This document shows, one piece after another, positions 1-10,780 of a stretch of DNA of 36,116 nucleotides. Positions within the stretch are counted from its first letter, which is position 1; each line of letters begins with the position of its first letter. Source of the stretch: Acidimicrobiia bacterium (lineage in GTDB: Bacteria; Actinomycetota; Acidimicrobiia; Spongiisociales; UBA11373); assembly GCA_016215655.1 (NCBI GenBank), contig JACRIT010000080.1, positions 1 through 36,116 of the forward strand, written 5' to 3'. The notes under the pieces are model-generated. The model made no database searches. It worked only from the letters and a program-made list of their open reading frames with translations, and was not told the origin of the DNA. The translations under genes were made by a program, and so were the position numbers.

Positions 1-2498
<2,498 letters not shown>

Positions 2499-2509
2499 CG
2501 GCGGCGGGC

Positions 2510-2579
2510 TTCGCAATTCGCAATTCGCCAGAACGCTCTGCGGGCGTCTCGACGCGTCTGACGAATTGCGAATTGCGAA
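2510..2579. repeat. Heptad-repeat inverted repeat after secA
   Basis: Arm 2510-2527 (TTCGCAATTCGCAATTCG) is perfectly complementary to arm 2562-2579; the loop is 34 nt. Each arm consists of tandem copies of the heptamer GCAATTC/GCGAATT. It lies 11 bp after the secA stop and could serve as its terminator, though no T-tract follows. The same heptamer recurs after smpB (6004-6024) and after the RNase D gene (7332-7352). Confidence 0.85.
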
Positions 2580-2618
2580 ACCTCGCGCCCGATCCGCTCC
2601 AGAGCCCCGCGTCAGCCC

Positions 2619-2624
2619 TAACCT
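2619..2624 (+). promoter_or_regulatory. Possible -10 box of prfB (TAACCT)
   Basis: TAACCT ends 10 nt before the prfB ATG. With a usual -10 to +1 distance this would put the transcript start about 3 nt from the ATG, an almost leaderless mRNA. No Shine-Dalgarno sequence lies directly upstream of the ATG, which fits. Inference from position and the TAnnnT pattern only. Confidence 0.4.
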
Positions 2625-2634
2625 GCGTCCTCCC

Positions 2635-3748
2635 ATGGACATCGACCCCCGCGCTGTGATCGCCGACCTTCGTTCCCGCCTCTCCGATGCCCGGAGGTTC
2701 CTTTGACGTCCCGGGCAAAGAGGCGGAGCTCCCGCGGCTGAGGGAAGAGGCGGCGGCGCCGGGGCTGTGGAACGACCAGGGGCGCGCCCTCGAAGTCACC
2801 CGGACCCTGGCCCGCTACGAGGGTCTCGTCGACCGGGTGCACCAGTTGGAGACGTCCCTCGACGACGCCGAGGAGCTGCTCGCCCTCTTCTCCGGCGAGG
2901 CCGACTCGGTGGCCGACGCCGATGTCGAGGCCGAGCTGGGCCGCATCACCGACAGCCTCTCCGAACTCGAGCGCGAGACGCTGTTCTTCGGCGAGTACGA
3001 CGATCATCCCGCCATCCTCTCGGTGCACTCCGGGGCGGGCGGGGTGGACGCCTCCGACTGGGCGGAGATGCTGCTGCGCATGTACCTGCGCTATCTCGAG
3101 ACCCACGGGTTCACCGTCGAGGTCGATGAGATCATCGAGGCCGAGGAGGCGGGGGTCCGTTCGGCCACCATCACGGTGCGGGGCGATCGCGCCTATGCGC
3201 GTCTCGAGGGCGAGCGCGGGGTGCATCGCCTGGTGCGGATCAGCCCGTTCGACAGCAACTCGCGGCGGCACACCTCGTTTGCCGGGGTGGACGTCATCCC
3301 CGAGGTCGAGTTCGCCGACGTCGAGATCGATCTGGATGATCTCCGCATCGACACCTTCCGGGCCTCCGGGGCCGGTGGCCAGCACGTCAACAAGACCGAC
3401 TCGGCGGTTCGCCTCACCCACATCCCCACCGGGTTGGTGGTCGCCTGCCAGGCGGAGCGCTCCCAGCTGCAGAACCGCAACCGGGCGATGGCACTCCTCG
3501 CCGCCCGTCTCGCCGAGAAGGCCCGACGGGACCAGCTGGCCCATCTCGACGGCATCCGCGGCGAACAGGGCGAGGCCGCCTGGGGCCGCCAGATCCGCTC
3601 GTACGTGCTCCAGCCCTATCAGATGGCCAAGGACCTGCGCACCGGCGTCGAGATCGGCAACGTCCTGGGGGTGCTCGACGGCAACCTCGATCCGTTCATC
3701 GACGGCTACCTGCAGTGGCGCCGTGCCACCACCGCCGAGGGTACCTAG
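2635..3748 (+). CDS. prfB: Peptide chain release factor 2, expressed by programmed +1 frameshift
   Basis: RF2 recognises UGA/UAA stop codons and triggers peptide release on the ribosome. The zero frame starts at ATG 2635, encodes 23 residues (MDIDPRAVIADL...RRFL) and meets an in-frame TGA at 2704-2706. Reading resumes in +1 with GAC (DVPGKEAEL...), giving about 370 aa, close to the 365 of E. coli RF2. Seen: SPF stop-codon recognition motif (residues about 203-205, RISPFDSNS) and the catalytic GGQ (about 247-249, GAGGQHVNKTDS). The coding region must be joined as 2635-2703 and 2705-3748. The GTG-rich +1 frame also has an ATG at 2687, but starting there would lose the conserved N-terminal helix. 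The next gene, ftsE, begins 105 bp downstream. Confidence 0.96.
2693..2707 (+). promoter_or_regulatory. prfB programmed +1 frameshift site
   Basis: GGAGG (2693-2697), a Shine-Dalgarno-like stimulator, is followed by TTC, then the slippery CTT (2701-2703) and TGA C (2704-2707). Three nucleotides separate the stimulator and CTT, as in the E. coli prfB site. Known role: low RF2 lets the ribosome slip from CTT to TTT at the UGA, so RF2 autoregulates its own synthesis. Confidence 0.93.
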
Positions 3749-3789
3749 GCCGGTGTTTCGCAATCCGCCTCATGAAATCCACTCGCCAC

Positions 3790-3795
3790 TAACCT
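3790..3795 (+). promoter_or_regulatory. Possible -10 box upstream of ftsE (TAACCT)
   Basis: TAACCT identical to the hexamer upstream of prfB lies 58 nt before the ftsE ATG. It would allow ftsEX to have its own promoter with a leader of about 50 nt. No clear -35 was identified, so this is tentative. Confidence 0.25.
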
Positions 3796-3853
3796 CGGCT
3801 CCGGCGTCGCAACGGGGTGGGTGCGGGGCGAGCGACACTCCGAGAGGGCGTTC

Positions 3854-4597
3854 ATGATTCGAGTCCAAGACGTCAGCAAGGTCTACGAGGGTGGCACCGC
3901 CGCCCTGCGCGATGTCACCCTCGAGATCATCAAGGGCGAGTTCGTGTTCCTCGTCGGCCCCTCGGGCTCGGGCAAGTCGACGCTCATCCGCCTCATGCTC
4001 CGTCAGGAACTGCCCTCCGAGGGCCAGATCTGGGTGGCGGGCAAGCTCATCACCGAGCTTCCCGGGTGGAAGGTGCCTTTGCTGCGGCGCTCCATCGGCA
4101 CCGTGTTCCAGGACTTCAAGCTGCTCCCCACCAAGACGGTCTTCGAGAACGTCGCCTTCGCCCTCGAGGTGATCGGGCGGCCCCGCCACGTCATCCGCAA
4201 CCAGGTGCCCCAGGTGCTCAACCTGGTCGGTCTCGGCGCCAAGGCGGACCGCCTCCCCAACCAGCTGTCGGGTGGCGAGCAGCAGCGGGTGTCGATCGCC
4301 CGCGCCTTCGTGAACCGCCCCCTCATCCTCCTCGCCGACGAGCCCACCGGAAACCTCGACCCGGCCACCTCCGTCGGCATCATGCGGCTCCTCGACCGCA
4401 TCAATCGCACCGGCACCACCGTCGTCATGGCGACCCACGACCACGCCATCGTCGATGCCATGCGCCGCCGGGTGGTGGCCCTGGAGCGGGGCCGGATCGT
4501 GCGCGACCAGTCCCGCGGCGCCTATGAGACCGCCGAGCAGCGCATCGTCACCGCCCAGCAGCGTCCGCTCACCGCGGAGTTGGAGGGCGACCTGTGA
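3854..4597 (+). CDS. ftsE: Cell division ATP-binding protein FtsE
   Basis: FtsE is the cytosolic ATPase of the FtsEX complex, which controls peptidoglycan hydrolases at the division site rather than transporting a substrate. 247 aa starting at ATG 3854 ([14 protein letters not shown]), the usual FtsE N-terminus; a longer in-frame start at 3821 would add an untypical extension, and GAGAGGG just upstream of 3854 is a plausible ribosome binding site. Seen: Walker [10 protein letters not shown], signature LSGGEQQR, Walker [14 protein letters not shown], switch His in MATHDH. The stop overlaps the GTG start of ftsX by 4 nt (GTGA), so the two are translationally coupled. Confidence 0.96.
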   Translation: MIRVQDVSKVYEGGTAALRDVTLEIIKGEFVFLVGPSGSGKSTLIRLMLRQELPSEGQIWVAGKLITELPGWKVPLLRRSIGTVFQDFKLLPTKTVFENVAFALEVIGRPRHVIRNQVPQVLNLVGLGAKADRLPNQLSGGEQQRVSIARAFVNRPLILLADEPTGNLDPATSVGIMRLLDRINRTGTTVVMATHDHAIVDAMRRRVVALERGRIVRDQSRGAYETAEQRIVTAQQRPLTAELEGDL

Positions 4598-5475
4598 GGC
4601 TGCAGTACCTGCTCGAGCAGGCGATGTTGAACCTGCGGCGCAACGTGTTGGTCGTGTTCGCCGCCGTCGTCGCCGTGCTCGTCATGCTCACCCTGGTGTT
4701 CGGCACCATCGTGCTGCGCTGGTCGATCGACCAGGACATCGGCCGATGGGACGACAACGTGCGCGTCATCGCCTTCCTCTCCGACGACCTCAGCCTCGAA
4801 GACGTCGACGCCATCCAGGCGCAGATCCAGCAATGGGACGAGGTCCGCGACGTGGTGTACTTCTCCAAGGCCGAGGCCCTCGTCGAGTTCCGCGAGCTGT
4901 TCGCCGATCAGCAGTCGCTCATCGATGTCGTCGAGGAGGATCCCTCGGTCCTGCCCGCCTCGCTGCGCATCGCCCCGGTGCAGGCCGCCGACTACTCCAC
5001 GATCACCGATCGTCTCGTGGTGATCCCGGGGATCCGGGAGGTGTCGGCGGCCGATGAGGCCATCGATGCCCTGGTGGCGCGGTCCTCGCGGTTGCAGACC
5101 TTCGCCTTCTGGATCGTCGTCGTCCTCGGCGGTGCCGCCGTCGTCCTCATCGCCAACACCATCCGCATCGCCATCTTCGCCCGCCGCGACGAGATCGGGA
5201 TCATGAAGCTCGTCGGCGCCGGCAACTGGTTCGTCCGCATCCCGTTCTTCCTCGAGGGGATCATCGAGGGCGTGCTCGGGGCGGTCTTCGCCGTGGCGTT
5301 GATCTGGGGGGTGCGCGGATCCATCGCCGAGCTCTTCTCCACCTCCACCGACCCCGGGGCGCTGGTCGTGCCCGCCGAATTCATGATCCGCCAGGCGCTG
5401 CTCGTCCTCGGCTTTGGCGCCGGCACCGGACTGCTCGGCAGCGCCTTCGGCATGTGGGGCTTCCTGCGGGACTGA
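4594..5475 (+). CDS. ftsX: Cell division membrane protein FtsX
   Basis: FtsX is the membrane partner of FtsE; its extracellular loop contacts cell-wall hydrolases or their activators. 293 aa from GTG 4594. The layout fits the family: a first membrane segment around residues 18-42, a large external domain of about 120 residues (including the [14 protein letters not shown] region), then three membrane segments near 165-190, 222-248 and 263-287. The sequence [22 protein letters not shown] between segments 2 and 3 is the typical conserved cytosolic loop of this permease family. It overlaps ftsE by 4 nt, and smpB follows after 16 bp, suggesting one transcript. Confidence 0.95.
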   Translation: MRLQYLLEQAMLNLRRNVLVVFAAVVAVLVMLTLVFGTIVLRWSIDQDIGRWDDNVRVIAFLSDDLSLEDVDAIQAQIQQWDEVRDVVYFSKAEALVEFRELFADQQSLIDVVEEDPSVLPASLRIAPVQAADYSTITDRLVVIPGIREVSAADEAIDALVARSSRLQTFAFWIVVVLGGAAVVLIANTIRIAIFARRDEIGIMKLVGAGNWFVRIPFFLEGIIEGVLGAVFAVALIWGVRGSIAELFSTSTDPGALVVPAEFMIRQALLVLGFGAGTGLLGSAFGMWGFLRD

Positions 5476-5491
5476 GCCTCCCGCACCGACC

Positions 5492-5983
5492 ATGCCCCGC
5501 AAGCCGGCCGCCGTCGCCGAGAAGCCCTCGACAAAGATCGTCGCCACCAACCGGCGGGCCCGCTTCGACTACGAGATCGTCGAGTCCTTCGAGGCCGGGA
5601 TCTCGCTCGTCGGATCCGAGGTGAAGAGCCTGCGCAGCGGCAAGGCCGACCTCAAGGACGCCTACGCCGCCGTCGAGCGTCAGGAGATGTGGCTGTTCGG
5701 GGTGCGCATCTCCCCCTACGAGTTCGCCCGGGATGGGGGTCACGAACCCGAGCGCGACCGCAAGCTGCTGCTGCACCGCGCCGAGATCGAGCGCATCGGC
5801 GCCAAGCTCGCCGAGAAGGGCCTCACCCTCATCCCGGTACGCATGTACTTCAAAGAGGGCAAGGTCAAGGTCGAATTGGCCCTGGCCCGAGGCAAGGCCC
5901 AACGCGACAAGCGCGAGACGATCAAGCGGCGGGAGGCGGATCGGGAGATGGAGCGCGCGGTGAGGCATAGGAGTCTGGATTGA
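5492..5983 (+). CDS. smpB: SsrA-binding protein SmpB
   Basis: SmpB binds tmRNA and delivers it to stalled ribosomes for trans-translation. 163 aa from ATG 5492 (MPRKPAAVAEK), a normal length; upstream in-frame codons are the tail of ftsX in another frame. Seen: NRRARFDYEIVESFEAGISL, GSEVKSLRSGKADLKDAY and GLTLIPVRMYFKEGKVKVEL, all core SmpB signatures, and a basic C-terminal tail (KRREADREMERAVRHRSLD) that in family members enters the mRNA channel. Its RNA partner ssrA lies 1.4 kb downstream, beyond an RNase D-like gene. Confidence 0.97.
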   Translation: MPRKPAAVAEKPSTKIVATNRRARFDYEIVESFEAGISLVGSEVKSLRSGKADLKDAYAAVERQEMWLFGVRISPYEFARDGGHEPERDRKLLLHRAEIERIGAKLAEKGLTLIPVRMYFKEGKVKVELALARGKAQRDKRETIKRREADREMERAVRHRSLD

Positions 5984-6003
5984 GCGGAGGGTGGCGAGAG
6001 ACC

Positions 6004-6024
6004 GCAATTCGCAATTCGCAATTC
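6004..6024. repeat. Heptad repeat after smpB, (GCAATTC)x3
   Basis: Three perfect tandem copies of GCAATTC at 6004-6010, 6011-6017 and 6018-6024, 20 bp after the smpB stop. It is the same unit, read on the other strand as GCGAATT, as in the repeats after secA and after the RNase D gene. Confidence 0.9.
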
Positions 6025-6064
6025 GTCAGAGGCGCTCAGGCCCAATCGAGGTCTCGATCGTTCT

Positions 6065-6099
6065 GGCTAAAGGCCAAGGGCTAAGGGCTGATGGCTGAT
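6065..6099. repeat. Heptad repeat GGCTnAn x5 spanning the RNase D start codon
   Basis: Five successive 7-mers: GGCTAAA, GGCCAAG, GGCTAAG, GGCTGAT, GGCTGAT (6065-6099). The last two units create the ATG (6091-6093) and codons 2-3 of the downstream gene. It is a degenerate 7-bp tandem with a unit different from the GCAATTC array 40 bp upstream. Confidence 0.8.
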
Positions 6100-7281
6100 C
6101 GCACCATCCACGCCCAAACTCCTCCCGATGTCGCCGCCGTCGCCCAACTCATCGCCGGCTCGGACGCGCTGGCCCTGGACACCGAATTCCTCTGGGAACG
6201 CACCTATCGGCCGCAGTTGTGTCTGCTGCAGGTGGCGGGGGAGGGGTTCGAGGCGATCGTCGATCCGCTGGCGGTCACCGATCTGCGCCGGGTTTGGGAG
6301 GCGATCGTCGGTGGTCCCACCGTGGTGGTCCACGCCGGGGCCCACGATCTCGACATCATCCTCGCCGCCGCCGGGCGCCTTCCCGCCAGGGTGTTCGACA
6401 CCCAGGTGGCTGGAGCCTTCCTCGGCTTTGGCGATGCCATCGGATACGGCAACCTGGTCGGCGCCGCCCTGGGACAGCCGGTGCGCGGGGGAGAGGGCTA
6501 CACCGATTGGTCCCGCCGTCCTTTGACCGGCGACCAGGTGAAGTACGCCCTCGAGGACGTGCGCCATCTCCTCGACCTGTGGCGCAAACTCACCGCCCAG
6601 TTGGAGGAGCGGGGTCGCACCTCCTGGGTGGCCGACGAGACGCAGCGACGCCTCGCCACCATCGGTGAGGTCGTCGAACCCGATGAGGCCTGGCGCCGGG
6701 TCTCCGACGCCCGCAAGCTCAGGGGCCGTGCCCTCGCCGTGCTGCGCGAGGCCGCCGCCTGGCGTGAAGTCGAAGCCGTGAAGCGCGACACCGGCCGCCA
6801 GCGCCTCGTCCCCGATCGGGTGCTCATCGAGGTCGCCCGACGTGCCCCCACCGATCCCGGCCAGATCGCCGAACTCCGCGGCCTCCATCCCGGCCAGGCC
6901 AAGTTGGTGGCGGTGCCCATGGTGGAAGCGGTGCGTCGTGCCCTCGCCCGCCCCGAGGCCGAGTGGCCCCGCTGGCCACCGGCCCGCCCCTTTGGCGGCG
7001 ATCCCCGAGTCGATGCCATCGCTTCGCTTCTCCACGGCGTGGTGCGCTCCCGCGCCGCCGACATGGATCTCGCCCCCGGTCTCCTCGGCACGAGAGGCGA
7101 TCTCGAAGAGCTGGCCCGGATGCTCCTCGCCGGTGAACTCGACCGCGAAGACCGCGAGGTCCCCCTCCTCACCGGCTGGCGCAAGACCGCCGCCGGCGAC
7201 GAAGTCTTGAAGGTCCTGAAAGGCCAAGCGGCGGTGCGAGTGGCAAGTGGCCCCGGAGGCCCACACCTCGAGGTGGGCTGA
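6091..7281 (+). CDS. rnd: Ribonuclease D-like 3'-5' exonuclease with HRDC domain
   Basis: DEDDy-family exonuclease that trims the 3' ends of structured RNAs such as tRNA precursors. 396 aa. Seen: ExoI DTE (D30, E32 in ALALDTEF), ExoII HAGAHDLDII (D86), ExoIII Y-x3-D (Y152, D156 in KYALEDVRHL), followed by an HRDC-like region around 200-290 (RRVSDARKLRGRALAVLREA). The start ATG lies inside a heptad repeat and there is no clear Shine-Dalgarno sequence; no good in-frame alternative occurs before the ExoI motif, so 6091 is kept. Placed between smpB and ssrA, it could help 3'-process tmRNA, but that is inference. Family assignment is strong, orthology to E. coli rnd less so. Confidence 0.9.
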   Translation: MADRTIHAQTPPDVAAVAQLIAGSDALALDTEFLWERTYRPQLCLLQVAGEGFEAIVDPLAVTDLRRVWEAIVGGPTVVVHAGAHDLDIILAAAGRLPARVFDTQVAGAFLGFGDAIGYGNLVGAALGQPVRGGEGYTDWSRRPLTGDQVKYALEDVRHLLDLWRKLTAQLEERGRTSWVADETQRRLATIGEVVEPDEAWRRVSDARKLRGRALAVLREAAAWREVEAVKRDTGRQRLVPDRVLIEVARRAPTDPGQIAELRGLHPGQAKLVAVPMVEAVRRALARPEAEWPRWPPARPFGGDPRVDAIASLLHGVVRSRAADMDLAPGLLGTRGDLEELARMLLAGELDREDREVPLLTGWRKTAAGDEVLKVLKGQAAVRVASGPGGPHLEVG

Positions 7282-7298
7282 AGTCTTCCGGTGTCTGA

Positions 7299-7352
7299 GC
7301 GCATGGCGCATTGCGCATTGCGGATGCTGACGAATTGCGAATTGCGAATTGC
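7299..7352. repeat. Heptad repeats GCGCATT / GCGAATT after RNase D gene
   Basis: GCGCATG, GCGCATT, GCGCATT, GCGGATG (7299-7326), a 5-nt spacer, then GAATTGC x3 (7332-7352). The two blocks differ by one base per unit (GCGCATT versus GCGAATT). This lies between the RNase D stop and the tmRNA gene, so any ssrA promoter must be within or just after it. Confidence 0.85.
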
Positions 7353-7412
7353 GGAAGCGTCTTGGCCGCGGCCATGTTGTATCGTGTCAGTGCGCCCACA
7401 CCGCGCTCCTTC

Positions 7413-7767
7413 GGGGGTGAAACGGTTTCGACTTTGAGGGTCGAGGCGCTGGAAGCGAGCCGAGGTTTCCGGAGTCCTCGTTAAAGAGCCGGAAAACAAA
7501 CACAAGTGCCGAAGACAACTTCGCACTGGCTGCCTAACTAACGCAGCTCGTTCGCCCGGTGGGCTCCCCCCTCGCCGGTGTCGGGCGTCGCAATGGGGGA
7601 TGCTCCCGCCGGGATGCCGGGACCGGCGGGTCAAGATCAATTCCGGATAGGGCAAGGGACCACCCGCCGGCAGGGCCCCTTGTTCCGAAACCAAACTGCC
7701 GGATGCGCTCGGAGATGCCAGCACTGAAACCTCAGAGGACCGGGGTTCGACTCCCCGCACCTCCACC
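7413..7767 (+). ncRNA. ssrA: Transfer-messenger RNA (tmRNA)
   Basis: tmRNA rescues stalled ribosomes and adds a degradation tag. The 5' end GGGGGTGAAACGGTTTCGAC is the classical tmRNA start; GGGGGTG (7413-7419) pairs with CACCTCC (7758-7764) to close the tRNA-like acceptor stem, with one G-U. The T-arm is CGGGGTTCGACTCCCCG (7741-7757). The tag frame ends in ALAA-TAA at 7535-7537. Total length about 355 nt. The genomic 3' end reads ACCG after the stem, so CCA would have to be added or completed after transcription. A strong hairpin terminator follows at 7778. Confidence 0.97.
7508..7537 (+). other. tmRNA proteolysis-tag reading frame (AEDNFALAA)
   Basis: GCC GAA GAC AAC TTC GCA CTG GCT GCC TAA encodes AEDNFALAA and stop. 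The resume codon GCC is proposed by analogy with other tmRNAs, where an Ala codon follows an A-rich stretch (here AAACACAAGT). The C-terminal ALAA is the standard ClpXP degron. The tag is a residue shorter than the E. coli ANDENYALAA. Confidence 0.75.
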
Positions 7768-7777
7768 GACCGAAGAC

Positions 7778-7805
7778 GTGAGCCCGCCCGTTGAGGCGGG
7801 CTCAC
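7778..7805 (+). terminator. Hairpin terminator after ssrA
   Basis: GTGAGCCCGCC (7778-7788) pairs perfectly with GGCGGGCTCAC (7795-7805) over 11 bp with a 6-nt loop. There is no long T-tract. It also lies downstream of the convergent gene ending at 7862 and may serve both. Confidence 0.75.
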
Positions 7806-7861
7806 TCGCGTTGGGGGGTGGGGGTGCGAGTCGGCTCTCCTTGTCGACTCCCCGCGACCGG

Positions 7862-10591
7862 CTACTCCCAGCCGAAGCGCGCCGCGTCGAGCAGGTTCAG
7901 GCGTTGCCCGTGCTCCCACGCCGCGGAGTACGCCTCCTCGCCCAGTGCCGTTCGTGCGGATGCCAGGGCTCCGTCGACGCGCTGCTGTCTCGCCTCCTCG
8001 ACGCGGGTCACCCCGCGCAGCGCCAGGTAGGCCGACAGCAGGGTCACGCCGCGGGCGAGGTTGCCACGGCGTACCTCCACCTCCCCGCGCACGCGCAGTT
8101 GATCACGCTGGGCCTGGCCGCGCGCCCTCATGTCCCCGTAGTCGAGCGACTCGATCTGTCGATGCTGTTCGCGGAGGTGGCTGAGGGCCCGGTCGAGGTG
8201 ATTCTGCGCCATGGCGATCTCGGCAAGTCGGGCAAGGGCGAGTCCGGTTGCTCCGGTGCGGCGGGCCTGGTGTTCGATGGCATAGGCGTCGATGAGCAGA
8301 GCCTCGGCGGCATCCAGTGCTCCCCGCGCCTCCTCGAGATCGGCGGCGCCGTTGAGGGCGAAGTACAGGACCTGCTGCGATCCCGAGCGACGGGCGGCCT
8401 GAACGGCCTGCTCGGCCAGCGAACCTGCTCGGTCGAGGTCGCTGGTCCAGTGGGCGAGGAGGCTGCCCATGCCCGCGGTGGCGAGCGCCACCATCGACTC
8501 GTTGCCGATGTCGGTGGCGAGCCTGAGCGCTTCCTCGGATAGCCCGAGCGCGGTCTGCCAATCGCCGGTGGATTCGGCGTGGTCGGAGGCGAGCACCAGA
8601 GCGAGTGCCAACTCCCACCGCGGACCGAACTCCCGATACAGGGCCACGGCCTCGTCGAGCATGCGGTGGTGCTTCTCGGCATCCTCCAGATGGTGCAGCG
8701 TCGACAGCACCAGGGCACGGGCGCGGGAACTGCTGGGCCGATCCGACAGGGCCAGGGTGCGCTGCTGCCATATGATCGCCTCGTTGGCGCGGTGGGTTCG
8801 TGACCAGAACGGAACCAGCCCTCCTGCCATCGCCTGAGCCTCGGAGTGGACCCCGTTCTCGACGTGCCAGGTCAGAGCCTCGCGCACGTTGTCGACGTCG
8901 AGCTCGAGTGCATCCAGCAAGTCGGCCTCCTCAGGACCCCACATCCCGGGGAAGGCGCGCTCCACCACCTGCGCGTAATACCGGGCATGCCGCTCCCGGG
9001 CGGTGGCCTCGGCCCCTCCTCCGGCGAGCTTGTGGCCGGCGTACTGCCGAATCGGCTCGAGCAGGCGGTATCGGGTTCGGCCTTCGTCGTCGCTCAGGCT
9101 GACCAGCGACTTCTCTACGAGGGAAGCGAGCAGGTCGAGGCTGTCGGCAGAGGCGGTGTCGCCCGACCACACCGCCTCCATGGCCTCGAGGGTCCACCCG
9201 CCGGCAAAGACCGCGAGGTGGGCCAGCAGCTCTCGCTCGGTCGGGGTGAGCAGGTCGAACGACCAGTCGAGCGTGGCCTCGAGCGTGCGGTGATGGGGGA
9301 CGATGTCGCGACCGGCGGTGCCCAGCACGGCCAGGGAGTCTTCGAGGCGGCGGGCGATCTCTTCGACGGGGAGCACCCGGAGGCGGGCCGCGGCGAGCTC
9401 CAGACCGAGGGGAATCCCGTCGAGGCGCCGGCAGATCCGGGCCACCGCCACGGCGTTGCTCGCAGTGATGGCGAACCCGGGTCGGCTCTCGGCGGCCCGC
9501 TCTTCGAAGAGGCGCACGGCATCGAAAGCCAGCAGGTCGGTCGCGGCCGCATGCTCGGGTGGAACGCGCAGGGGGGCGACCTGACGGACCACCTCGCCCT
9601 GCAGTCCGAGCGGCTCCCGACTGGTGGCGAGGATCCGGACGGCAGACGACTCGCGCAGCAAGGCTGCGACCACTCGGGCCACCTCGGCGATCAGGTGCTC
9701 GCAGTTGTCCAGGACGACCAGGCCGGACCGGGTGCGGAGGATGGAGACCACCGGTTCGAGATCGTCGCGTCCCTGACCGGAGGTGGCGCCCATGACCCGG
9801 CCCAGGGTGGGAACGACCAGCTCGGGCTCGGACACCGGAGCCAGTTCGACGAACCAGACCGGATCGAACGTGTCGGCTTCGTGTTGCAGCGCAGCCTCGA
9901 TCGCCAGCCGGGTCTTCCCGCAACCCCCGGCTCCGATCAGTGTCACCAGCCGGTGTCCCCGAATCTCCTTGCCCACGTCGCCGAGCTCCTGCTCGCGGCC
10001 GATGAGCCTGGTGAGCACCACCGGGAGCACGGACCGGCCGGGCTCGATCCCGCGCAGCGGCGCGAAGTCGCGGGCGATTCCGGGTCCGGTGACCTGGAAG
10101 ACCCGCAGCGGGCGACCCACGTCACGGAAGCGGTGCTCTCCCAGATCGTCGAGTCCCAAGCCATCAGGCGTTCGATTGCCCAGGATCTCGCGGCTGATGC
10201 CGGAGACCAGGATCTGTCCGCCGTGCCCGCAGCCGAGCAGTCGGGCGGTTTCGTTGACCACGGGACCGAAGTAGTTCCCGGAGCGCTCTTCGGCCTCCCC
10301 GGTGTGGATTGCCATGCGGATGCGGAGCTCGACATCGCTCCCGGGCGCCATGTCGCGCTGGATGGCCACCGCCGCGGCCAACGCGTGCTCCACCCTGCCG
10401 AAGGCGACCGCGACCCCGTCCCCGGTCGAGGCGAACATGTAGCCGGCGTGCTCCTCGATCCGGGCCGCCAGCATCGAGTCGTGCCGTCGCAGCATGGCGC
10501 CCATCGCCCCGGGCGACTCGTCCCAGAGACGGGTCGAACCCTCGATGTCGGTGAACAGGAAGGTGACGGTTCCGCTCGGTAGGTCTGCCAC
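7862..10591 (-). CDS. Class III adenylate/guanylate cyclase-domain STAND ATPase with TPR repeats
   Basis: Large cytosolic signalling protein, 909 aa from GTG 10591, preceded by GAGGGGGAA at good distance; a TTG 24 nt further up is less likely. Order: class III cyclase domain (residues about 8-125) with both metal Asp (D15 in FTDIEGST, D58 in STGDG) and the Asn/Arg pair NETAR; NB-ARC/STAND ATPase with Walker A GAGGCGKT (about 220-227), Walker B LVVLDN (about 291-296), LATSREPL and DGIPLGLELAAARL; then an all-helical TPR-like region to the end. The usual C-terminal LuxR-type HTH of related actinobacterial proteins is absent. The Lys expected for adenine selection is Ala (F-A-S-T-G-D), so nucleotide specificity is open. 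Ligand unknown. Divergent from a second cyclase-domain gene. Confidence 0.85.
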   Translation of the reverse strand: MADLPSGTVTFLFTDIEGSTRLWDESPGAMGAMLRRHDSMLAARIEEHAGYMFASTGDGVAVAFGRVEHALAAAVAIQRDMAPGSDVELRIRMAIHTGEAEERSGNYFGPVVNETARLLGCGHGGQILVSGISREILGNRTPDGLGLDDLGEHRFRDVGRPLRVFQVTGPGIARDFAPLRGIEPGRSVLPVVLTRLIGREQELGDVGKEIRGHRLVTLIGAGGCGKTRLAIEAALQHEADTFDPVWFVELAPVSEPELVVPTLGRVMGATSGQGRDDLEPVVSILRTRSGLVVLDNCEHLIAEVARVVAALLRESSAVRILATSREPLGLQGEVVRQVAPLRVPPEHAAATDLLAFDAVRLFEERAAESRPGFAITASNAVAVARICRRLDGIPLGLELAAARLRVLPVEEIARRLEDSLAVLGTAGRDIVPHHRTLEATLDWSFDLLTPTERELLAHLAVFAGGWTLEAMEAVWSGDTASADSLDLLASLVEKSLVSLSDDEGRTRYRLLEPIRQYAGHKLAGGGAEATARERHARYYAQVVERAFPGMWGPEEADLLDALELDVDNVREALTWHVENGVHSEAQAMAGGLVPFWSRTHRANEAIIWQQRTLALSDRPSSSRARALVLSTLHHLEDAEKHHRMLDEAVALYREFGPRWELALALVLASDHAESTGDWQTALGLSEEALRLATDIGNESMVALATAGMGSLLAHWTSDLDRAGSLAEQAVQAARRSGSQQVLYFALNGAADLEEARGALDAAEALLIDAYAIEHQARRTGATGLALARLAEIAMAQNHLDRALSHLREQHRQIESLDYGDMRARGQAQRDQLRVRGEVEVRRGNLARGVTLLSAYLALRGVTRVEEARQQRVDGALASARTALGEEAYSAAWEHGQRLNLLDAARFGWE

Positions 10592-10780
10592 AGCTTCCCC
10601 CTCGAGAGGCGGCAAGCCTACCCAGTGCGTCTGGCTCTCACTCGAGGTCGGTCACGCTGTCGCCTCCGGGCCGGGCTCCTTCAGGGCATCGGTCCTCCGG
10701 TATTTCCGCACGACCGCGTTCGATGGCGGCGGCGACCGCGCTCAGACGCGTCGGCTACGCTCGGGCGTCGGAGGAGGGCT
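10592..10780. promoter_or_regulatory. Divergent intergenic region between two cyclase-domain genes
   Basis: This 189-bp region must hold the start signals for both flanking genes. On the plus strand TACGCT (10755-10760) followed by GGAGGAGG (10770-10777) precedes the GTG at 10781. On the minus strand GAGGGGGAA precedes the GTG at 10591. No clear operator was recognised. Confidence 0.35.

Noticed and set aside
2687-3748. prfB as an ordinary gene starting at ATG 2687
   Set aside because: The upstream zero frame from 2635 with the full CTT TGA C slippage site and stimulator is too exact to be chance, and gives the normal RF2 N-terminus and length.
4522-5550. Long open frame on the minus strand opposite ftsX and smpB
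   Set aside because: It is antisense to two well-supported genes and its composition (runs of Asp, Glu and His) is what high-GC codons give in a shadow frame.
7559-8542. Plus-strand open frame running through tmRNA
   Set aside because: It overlaps the tmRNA structure, its terminator and the 3' end of the STAND gene, and has no protein family features.
8846-10582. 578-codon plus-strand open frame opposite the STAND protein gene
   Set aside because: No recognisable domain or ribosome binding site; the minus-strand frame carries all cyclase and ATPase motifs.
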